Assembly (NCBI GenBank): GCA_947447095.1
Contig: CANFIL010000029.1
Coordinates: 1 to 13,349, forward strand
Origin: Actinomycetota bacterium
GTDB taxonomy: Bacteria; Actinomycetota; Actinomycetes; S36-B12; UBA5976
DNA: 13,349 bases
Direction of reading: 5' to 3'
Below are positions 8,078-13,349 of this stretch, one piece after another. Every line of letters begins with the position of its first letter. The first letter of the stretch is position 1. Both the position numbers and the translations under genes were made by a program. A model generated the notes under the pieces. The model saw nothing but the letters and a program-made list of their open reading frames with translations, was not told where the DNA came from and searched no databases.

Positions 8078-10290
8078 GCCACACCTCCCGAAACGTTGAC
8101 AACACAACCGCTAGGTAGGTTCAGTGCTGCACCTTCGCTGTTTGATGGAATCCACACGATGCCATCAGCCATGCCCGCGGTTTCGATAACCGGAGCAGTT
8201 GCCTTCTTGCCACAGCATTCAACGGTTGCCTGTCCGCCATCAACCAAGTTGAGGCTGCGGGCCGTTGCTGGGCTGACGCGAATAACGGCAACACGCGCAG
8301 TTGCTGCCAAGTACGGTTCGCCTTCTTGCAAGGCACCCTTGTCGAGCAAGTGCTTCCATGTTGCAAGCACAGCTTGGCCAGAACCTACGGATGGCTTGTG
8401 CGCACCTGCAACGATCTCTGGCTTTGCAGCTGTTGACCAGAAGTCCGATACGCCGAGTTCAACGCCGAATTCACGAGCGAGTTCCTCGAGAACAGCGGCA
8501 TCGCTGATTGCGCCGGCGGTCGGAATCGAAGCGTTGAATGCACGATCGCGTCCTTCCCAGTTACGGAAAGTTCCGGCCTTCTCAGTAACAACAGCGACTG
8601 GAAGAACGACGTCAGCATGTTCAGTGACATCTGTGTGACGTGTTTCCAGCGAAACAACAAACTCTGCATTGTTGATTGCAGCAACGAGGTCACCGTCAAC
8701 ATCTGTTGCAGATACGCCACCAACAAGAAGTCCCTTAACGGCCTTGCCGGCTTCCGCCAACATTGCGCCTGTGTCGCGACCGTTGATTGGAAGGAGGCCT
8801 GCATCAACAGCGCCACGATCTCCGGCACGACGTGGAACCCACGCCAAACGAGCGCCGGTTGACGCGGCAAGATCTGCAGCAGCTTTCAAGGCTCCCGGTG
8901 ACATCGCAGCGCGTTCGCCAACAAGGATGATCGAACCGGCAGCCTTAACGTGATCGGCGGCGCCGGCAATTGCAGCGGCGGCATCGAATGGACCAGCTGC
9001 AATGAGCGTGCCCTTCATCTTTGCCAAACCAGCAGTCATGTACGGAGCAACGGAGAACACCTTGGTGCGGTTCGACAGTGCAGCCTTGCGCAAACGCAAG
9101 AACACGATTGGCGATTCATCTTCTGGATCAAAATCAACCAAAAGAACAGACGGTGCAACTTCGAGATCACCATAAGTCACATCAACTGGCTTGCCCGCAA
9201 CGTGATGTGCAAGGAATGCAGTCTCTTCTGCGCTCAAAGCTCGAGCGCGGAAATCAACATCGTTAGTTCCAAGAACTGTGCGAGCGAATGATGCATATGC
9301 TTGCGCATCTTCAACAGTTACGCGTCCGCCTGTAAGAACACCGGTTGCAGCACCGGTCTTCTTCAAACCAGCGGCAGCAACACGAAGCGCCTCCGGCCAT
9401 GATGCTGGAACAAGGTTGCCTTCTTCATTGCGAACTAGCGGTGTCGTCAGACGAGCTTCCGAAAGATAAGGGAATGCAAAGCGACCCTTATCGCAGTTCC
9501 ACTCTTCGTTAACTTCTGGAGCATCCCATGCAAGACGGCGCATCACTGAGCTGCGACGAACGTCCGTACGCAATGCGCAACCACTTGCACAGTGCTCACA
9601 TGCACTTGGTGATGACACCAAGTCGAATGGGCGTGAACGGAAACGGTACTTCGCTGAAGTGAGGGCACCAACTGGACAGATCTGAATTGTGTTGCCTGAG
9701 AAGTACGAATCAAACGGTTGGTCTTCAGAGGTACCAACCTGCTGCTTGGCACCACGTTCGAGCAATGCAATGAACTGGTCGCCAGCAATCTGCTCTGCGA
9801 AACGTGTACAACGAGCACATGAAACACAACGTTCGCGGTCAAGTAGAACTTGAGCACTGACGTTGATTGGCTTCGGGAAAGTGCGCTTGGTGCCGTCGAA
9901 ACGTGTTTCGCCGCGACCATTTGCCATTGCCTGGTTTTGAAGTGGGCACTCGCCACCCTTGTCGCACACTGGGCAATCAAGTGGGTGGTTGATGAGCAAA
10001 AATTCCATCACACCGGCTTGAGCCTGTTCGGCAATTTCGCTGGTGTGCTGAGTCTTAACGACCATTCCATCGGTGACAGGAATGGCACATGCTGGCTGTG
10101 GCTTTCCTTGGCCTTCGATTTCAACCAAGCAAGCGCGGCATGCTGCAACTGGATCAAGAAGTGGATGATCACAGAAACGTGGGATTGCAGTGCCAAGCAT
10201 TTCAGCGACACGAATGATGAGAGTGCCGGCAGGAACTTCTACTGCAACACCATCAACGGTGACGGTAACGGTTTGCGTTGTAACGGTCAT
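8074..10290 (-). CDS. nuoG: NADH-quinone oxidoreductase subunit G (iron-sulfur subunit)
   Basis: This 738-residue peripheral subunit is the main iron-sulfur wire. The N-terminal ferredoxin domain binds [2Fe-2S] N1b through C40, C51, C54 and C68. The His/Cys motif H102, C106, C109, C115 (HPLDCPVCDKGGEC) binds N5. C155, C158, C161 with C205 (CVSCARC and ICPVGAL) bind N4. C231, C234, C238 and C266 (CEHCASGC and NCDKGR) match the optional off-pathway cluster N7 known from E. coli and Thermus. Residues about 280-738 are a molybdopterin-oxidoreductase-like domain that in complex I carries no active metal centre, with VSLETRHTDVTEHADVVLPV and a final aspartate-decarboxylase-like fold. It is shorter than remembered homologues (about 780-900 residues). 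The ATG at 10290 overlaps the nuoF stop (ATGA), with AGGAG upstream. The N-terminus is a low-complexity TVTTQTVTVTV strand. Confidence 0.96.
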   Translation of the reverse strand: MTVTTQTVTVTVDGVAVEVPAGTLIIRVAEMLGTAIPRFCDHPLLDPVAACRACLVEIEGQGKPQPACAIPVTDGMVVKTQHTSEIAEQAQAGVMEFLLINHPLDCPVCDKGGECPLQNQAMANGRGETRFDGTKRTFPKPINVSAQVLLDRERCVSCARCTRFAEQIAGDQFIALLERGAKQQVGTSEDQPFDSYFSGNTIQICPVGALTSAKYRFRSRPFDLVSSPSACEHCASGCALRTDVRRSSVMRRLAWDAPEVNEEWNCDKGRFAFPYLSEARLTTPLVRNEEGNLVPASWPEALRVAAAGLKKTGAATGVLTGGRVTVEDAQAYASFARTVLGTNDVDFRARALSAEETAFLAHHVAGKPVDVTYGDLEVAPSVLLVDFDPEDESPIVFLRLRKAALSNRTKVFSVAPYMTAGLAKMKGTLIAAGPFDAAAAIAGAADHVKAAGSIILVGERAAMSPGALKAAADLAASTGARLAWVPRRAGDRGAVDAGLLPINGRDTGAMLAEAGKAVKGLLVGGVSATDVDGDLVAAINNAEFVVSLETRHTDVTEHADVVLPVAVVTEKAGTFRNWEGRDRAFNASIPTAGAISDAAVLEELAREFGVELGVSDFWSTAAKPEIVAGAHKPSVGSGQAVLATWKHLLDKGALQEGEPYLAATARVAVIRVSPATARSLNLVDGGQATVECCGKKATAPVIETAGMADGIVWIPSNSEGAALNLPSGCVVNVSGGVA
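8082..8089 (-). promoter_or_regulatory. Strong ribosome binding site that sets the nuoH start
   Basis: The minus strand reads GGGAGGTG, four bases before the ATG at 8077. It selects this start over the in-frame ATG at 8107, which would add ten residues (MCCQRFGRCG) unlike the family. Confidence 0.75.
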
Positions 10291-11588
10291 CGGGTAGCTC
10301 CTGCGAATACCGTGGCTGCAAATGGATCGAATGAATCATTTGCAGGCGTCGATGTTGCTGTAACAAATTCATCGCGGAAGTGCTTAATTGCTGCAGGGAA
10401 CGGCGTTGCTGCCGCATCACCAAGAGCACAGAATGAACGACCTGCGATCTGCGCACAGAGTTCAACAATCTTGTCGAGGTCAGATTCTTGACCTTCGCCA
10501 TTTTCCAGACGATGCAGCAAGTCGCTAATCCAATACGTACCTTCACGACATGGTGTGCACTTGCCACATGATTCGTGCTTGTAGAACGCAAGCCAACCTG
10601 CAACAGCGCGAACAACTGAGGTGCTGTCATCAAAGACCATCGGCGTACCGGTACCAAGCATGGAACCTGCAGCAGCAATGTCTTCGTAAGTCATCGGAGT
10701 ATCAAGAAGATCTGGCGTCAGCATTGGAACCGAAGATCCACCTGGCAACCAGAACTTGATTTCGTGACCATCACGAACGCCACCAGCGTGCTCAATGAGC
10801 TCGCGAGCTGTGATGCCTAATGGCGCTTCGTAAATGCCAGGATTCTTGACGTGTCCCGAAACTGCGAACAACTTAAAGCCCGGTGACTTTTCGGTACCGA
10901 AAGAACGGAACCATTCGACACCGTTATTCACGATGTAAGGAACGTTTGCAATCGTCTCAACATTGTTCACACATGACGGTGATGCGTAGAGGCCAGCAAC
11001 AGCTGGGAACGGTGGCTTCAAACGCGGCTGACCACGACGACCTTCGAGTGAATCAAGAAGCGCGGTTTCTTCACCACAGATGTAGGCACCAGCACCTGCA
11101 TGCAAAACGATCTCGAGATCAAAGCCGGAACCCATGATGTTCTTGCCAAGGTATCCAGCGGTATACGCCTCGCGGATTGCAGCGTTGACGCGACGGAATA
11201 CATGAGGTACTTCGCCACGAAGATAGATGAATGCATGACTGCATCGCATTGCATAAGCGGCAATGATCATGCCTTCGATAAGTGCGTGTGGGTTTGCAAG
11301 CATCAATGGGATGTCCTTGCAAGCGCCTGGCTCTGATTCGTCAGCGTTCACGACGAGGTAATGCGGCTTGCCATCGTTCTGAGGAACGAATGACCACTTC
11401 ATACCGGTTGGGAAGCCTGCGCCTCCACGACCGCGAAGTCCTGAATCCTTGACCAAGGTGATGATGTCATCTGGTTCAGATTGGAATGCCTTCTTGAATG
11501 CGGTGTATCCGCCATGACGCATGTAGCCACCGATGGTGAACGAATCTGCTTCGTCCCAGTGTGCTGTCAATACTGGTGTCAGAGTCAC
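10287..11588 (-). CDS. nuoF: NADH-quinone oxidoreductase subunit F (NADH- and FMN-binding)
   Basis: This 433-residue subunit takes up NADH, passes electrons to FMN and on to [4Fe-4S] cluster N3. GLY-rich GRGGAGFPTGMKW (53-65) is the FMN/NADH site. NADESEPGACKDIPLM (81-96) and HAGAGAYICGEETALLDSLEG (from 163) are the family signatures. The N3 ligands are C341, C344, C347 (ESCGKCTPCREGTYW) and C387 (SFCALGDAAATP). The last ~20 residues (SFDPFAATVFAGATR) are an extra tail with some likeness to the FDPFAGGF segment of NuoH. The start is GTG at 11588-11586, overlapping the nuoE stop as GTGA, and supported by a perfect GGAGGT six bases upstream. The 3' end overlaps nuoG by four bases. Confidence 0.97.
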   Translation of the reverse strand: MTLTPVLTAHWDEADSFTIGGYMRHGGYTAFKKAFQSEPDDIITLVKDSGLRGRGGAGFPTGMKWSFVPQNDGKPHYLVVNADESEPGACKDIPLMLANPHALIEGMIIAAYAMRCSHAFIYLRGEVPHVFRRVNAAIREAYTAGYLGKNIMGSGFDLEIVLHAGAGAYICGEETALLDSLEGRRGQPRLKPPFPAVAGLYASPSCVNNVETIANVPYIVNNGVEWFRSFGTEKSPGFKLFAVSGHVKNPGIYEAPLGITARELIEHAGGVRDGHEIKFWLPGGSSVPMLTPDLLDTPMTYEDIAAAGSMLGTGTPMVFDDSTSVVRAVAGWLAFYKHESCGKCTPCREGTYWISDLLHRLENGEGQESDLDKIVELCAQIAGRSFCALGDAAATPFPAAIKHFRDEFVTATSTPANDSFDPFAATVFAGATR

Positions 11589-12232
11589 TTCTTTACCTCC
11601 GGTGCGGACTGGCCGAGTTCCTTTGCGCGCTTCAAACCAGCAAGCATGTACTCGTCAGCATTGCCACCTTCACCAGCAAGACCATCGTCAAAGCCAGCGA
11701 GTGTGAGTTCGTTTTCCTTGAAGGTACGAATGCGTGGTCCACGCGTGCTCTTCACTTCTTCACCTCGACGCAACTTGTCGACTGCAGCGATTGCTGATTC
11801 AGGCGTCATGTTGTCGAGGAATTCCCAGTTCGCTGTCATGACAGGTGCGTGCGTGCAAGCAGCCTGGCATTCAATGCGCTCGAGTGAGATCTTGCCGTCT
11901 TCGGTAACTTCATCGTTGCCAATGCCAAGACGTTCGCACAGTGTTGACCAGATTGTGTCGCCGCCGAGAATTCCGCAGCCTGGGTTGATGCACACACCGA
12001 TGTGGTACTCGCCAACTGGCTTGCGGTGGTACATCGTGTAGAACGTTGCCACAGCAGCAACATCAGCTGTCGTCAGCGCGAGTTCTTCAGCGCAGAATGC
12101 AATGCCATCTGCACTGACGTAACCTTCTTCGCTCTGCACGAGGTGCAAAAGCGGAAGTAGTGCTGATCGTGACTGTGGGTAACGCGAAATAATTTCGCGT
12201 GCCTTGTCACGTGTCTGTTCTGAGAATGACAT
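11585..12232 (-). CDS. nuoE: NADH-quinone oxidoreductase subunit E (thioredoxin-like [2Fe-2S])
   Basis: This 215-residue peripheral subunit binds [2Fe-2S] cluster N1a next to the FMN of NuoF. The four ligands are C81 and C86 (GVCINPGCGILGG) and C122 and C126 (IECQAACTHAPVM). The N-terminal helical region (IISRYPQSRSALLPLLHLVQ) and the ATFYTMYHRKPVG strand are typical. Residues after about 160 form a charged tail (STRGPRIRTFKENELTLAGF...ELGQSAPEVKK), longer than E. coli NuoE (166 residues) and similar in style to actinobacterial NuoE. The ATG at 12232 follows the nuoD TAG with no gap; GGAGTGG lies upstream. Codons 11-17 contain a perfect 19-bp inverted repeat. Confidence 0.97.
   Translation of the reverse strand: MSFSEQTRDKAREIISRYPQSRSALLPLLHLVQSEEGYVSADGIAFCAEELALTTADVAAVATFYTMYHRKPVGEYHIGVCINPGCGILGGDTIWSTLCERLGIGNDEVTEDGKISLERIECQAACTHAPVMTANWEFLDNMTPESAIAAVDKLRRGEEVKSTRGPRIRTFKENELTLAGFDDGLAGEGGNADEYMLAGLKRAKELGQSAPEVKK
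11595..11600 (-). promoter_or_regulatory. Ribosome binding site for the GTG start of nuoF
   Basis: The minus strand reads GGAGGT, six bases before the GTG at 11588. It decides the non-ATG start, which also overlaps the nuoE stop codon. Confidence 0.8.
12182..12200. repeat. Perfect 19-bp palindrome inside the 5' end of nuoE
   Basis: On the minus strand ACGCGAAATTATTTCGCGT has two exact 9-base arms around one central base, at nucleotides 33-51 of nuoE. As mRNA it can fold to an 8-bp stem with a 3-base loop shortly after the start codon. It encodes parts of residues 11-17 (AREIISR), a conserved stretch, so it may be incidental. Confidence 0.6.
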
Positions 12233-13349
12233 CTATCGATCCACTCCGCCCATAACTGGGTCAATCGATGCGACGGCGGCGATCACGTCGGCGATCTGGC
12301 CACCTTCGCACATTGCTGCGGTTGCTTGAAGATTTGTAAATGATGGATCGCGGTAGTGCACGCGGTAAGGACGTGTTCCACCATCAGAAACGATGTGCAC
12401 ACCGAGTTCGCCACGTGGTGATTCAATCGCGCTGTACACCTGGCCAGCTGGAACTTGGAAACCTTCGGTTACCAACTTGAAGTGGTGGATCAACGCTTCC
12501 ATTGATTCGCCCATGATGTGACGGATGTGTGCCAGTGAGTTGCCCTGACCATCAGAGCCGATTGACAACTGTGATGGCCATGCAATCTTCTTGTCTTCAA
12601 CCATGACTGGGCCTGGCTGCAAGCGATCGAGGCACTGTTCAACAATGTTGAGTGACTGTTCCATTTCCGCAAGGCGAATCAAGAAACGACCATAAGCATC
12701 CGATGTATTTTGGGTGCACACATCAAATTCGTAGTTTTCGTAACCCGAGTATGGGTTTGTCTTACGAAGATCGTGTGGCAATCCGGTTGCACGAAGCACT
12801 GGGCCAGTGATGCCTAGCGCCATGCAGCCCGCGAGATCTAGATAGCCAACATCCTTAGTGCGACCCATCCAAATTGAGTTATCGACCAACATGTCGCTGG
12901 TGTCCTTGAGGCGTCGTGGCAATGCCATGACTGCTTCGCGAATCTTTGCTTCAGCATCAGCTGGAAGATCCACTGCAACACCACCTGGGCGGATGTAAGC
13001 GCTGTTCATGCGAAGACCGGTGACGAGTTCGAACAAGTCAAGAATGGTTTCGCGCTCGCGGAATCCAAAGATCATCGCGGTAAGTGCACCGAGTTCCATA
13101 CCGCCGGTTGCTAGTGCAACGAGGTGCGAAGAAACGCGATTGAGTACCATCATCATGACGCGAATCACTTGCGCGCGTTCTGGAATTTGATCGGTGATGC
13201 CAAGAAGCTTTTCAATGCCAAGGCAGTATGCAGTTTCGTTAAAGAACGGCGATAGGTAGTCCATGCGCGTTACGTAAGTAACGCCCTGTGTCCACGAACG
13301 GTATTCCATGTTCTTTTCGATGCCGGTGTGAAGGTAGCCGATGCCTGCA
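12233..13349 (-). CDS. nuoD: NADH-quinone oxidoreductase subunit D (49-kDa type), missing its N-terminus
   Basis: The reading frame is open to the right edge. The visible 371 residues begin AGIGYLHTGIEKNMEYRSW, so the ATG at 13309 is internal and the true start lies outside the window; about 60-80 N-terminal residues are missing. NuoD forms the quinone-binding pocket with NuoB and is related to the large subunit of [NiFe] hydrogenases, without the Ni ligands. HTGIEK carries the conserved quinone-pocket histidine. MDYLS, at visible residues 29-33, carries the tyrosine that contacts the quinone head in Thermus (Tyr87). ESPRGELGVHIVSDGG and the C-terminal ASIDPVMGGVDR are family signatures. It is a stand-alone NuoD, not the NuoCD fusion of enterobacteria. 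The stop TAG at 12235-12233 abuts nuoE. Confidence 0.97.
   Translation of the reverse strand, partial: AGIGYLHTGIEKNMEYRSWTQGVTYVTRMDYLSPFFNETAYCLGIEKLLGITDQIPERAQVIRVMMMVLNRVSSHLVALATGGMELGALTAMIFGFRERETILDLFELVTGLRMNSAYIRPGGVAVDLPADAEAKIREAVMALPRRLKDTSDMLVDNSIWMGRTKDVGYLDLAGCMALGITGPVLRATGLPHDLRKTNPYSGYENYEFDVCTQNTSDAYGRFLIRLAEMEQSLNIVEQCLDRLQPGPVMVEDKKIAWPSQLSIGSDGQGNSLAHIRHIMGESMEALIHHFKLVTEGFQVPAGQVYSAIESPRGELGVHIVSDGGTRPYRVHYRDPSFTNLQATAAMCEGGQIADVIAAVASIDPVMGGVDR

Noticed and set aside
8078..8107. Ten-residue N-terminal extension of NuoH from an ATG at 8107
   Set aside because: The added MCCQRFGRCG is unlike NuoH. The strong GGGAGGTG sits correctly for the ATG at 8077, which also makes the usual ATGA overlap with nuoG.
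8096..8638. 180-codon open frame on the plus strand opposite nuoG
   Set aside because: Composition mirrors the nuoG codons on the other strand, and no domain is recognised.
9850..10491. 213-codon open frame on the plus strand opposite nuoG and nuoF
   Set aside because: It lies entirely opposite two genes with complete, conserved cofactor motifs. Its protein is Trp/Cys/Asn-rich with no recognisable domain, as expected for an antisense shadow frame.
11481..12041. 186-codon open frame on the plus strand opposite nuoE and nuoF
   Set aside because: Serine- and proline-rich translation with no family likeness, opposite well-supported genes. No ribosome binding site or promoter was recognised.
12233..13309. 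NuoD starting at the ATG at 13309
   Set aside because: The frame stays open upstream and encodes AGIGYLHTGIEKN, a conserved NuoD segment, so this Met is internal.
1..13349. RNA genes, CRISPR arrays, insertion sequences, phage or defence genes
   Set aside because: The whole window is taken up by the nuo genes and the start of one prenyl synthase gene. No tRNA-like fold, spaced repeats or transposase motifs were seen.

Overview
The window is one continuous piece of a respiratory complex I operon (NADH:menaquinone oxidoreductase, NDH-1). Every gene lies on the minus strand, so reading from the right edge to the left the order is nuoD (cut by the window edge), nuoE, nuoF, nuoG, nuoH, nuoI, nuoJ, nuoK, nuoL, nuoM, nuoN. 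The start of a polyprenyl diphosphate synthase gene follows and runs off the left edge. This is the canonical bacterial nuo order; nuoA, nuoB and nuoC would be expected beyond position 13349.

The organism looks like an actinobacterium (Actinomycetota). The NuoH tail contains FDPFAGGFPVPPMPGQ, the NuoJ tail contains ARHNAVDTPALLPDGTPS, NuoE and NuoN carry a long tail and a long inter-helix loop respectively, and NuoM reads AAEATPGTSTLLVGVLDK. All of these are remembered features of actinobacterial complex I. Base composition is close to half G+C by eye, low for that phylum. This would fit a small-genome planktonic lineage such as the freshwater Nanopelagicales, but that placement is a guess.

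Layout: 12233-13349 and 8074-12232 encode the hydrophilic arm. NuoD forms the quinone chamber with NuoB and NuoH. NuoE and NuoF form the NADH/FMN module, and NuoG is the iron-sulfur wire subunit. NuoH (6755-8077) and NuoI (6231-6755) link the arm to the membrane. NuoJ, K, L, M and N (249-6234) are the proton-pumping membrane arm. All expected cluster ligands and channel Glu/Lys residues that I could place are present, so the complex looks intact and functional.

Coding is extremely tight. Most junctions are ATGA or GTGA 4-base overlaps, one is a 1-base overlap, one has no gap, and the rest have 2 or 7 bases. The only gap of any size is the 48 bases between nuoN and the polyprenyl synthase gene. 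It holds a perfect 15-bp palindrome and a promoter-like hexamer. No RNA genes, mobile elements, CRISPR arrays or long repeats were seen. I found no previously undescribed system. The items worth a second look are small: inverted repeats, lineage-specific protein tails, and the link between complex I and the likely menaquinone side-chain enzyme.
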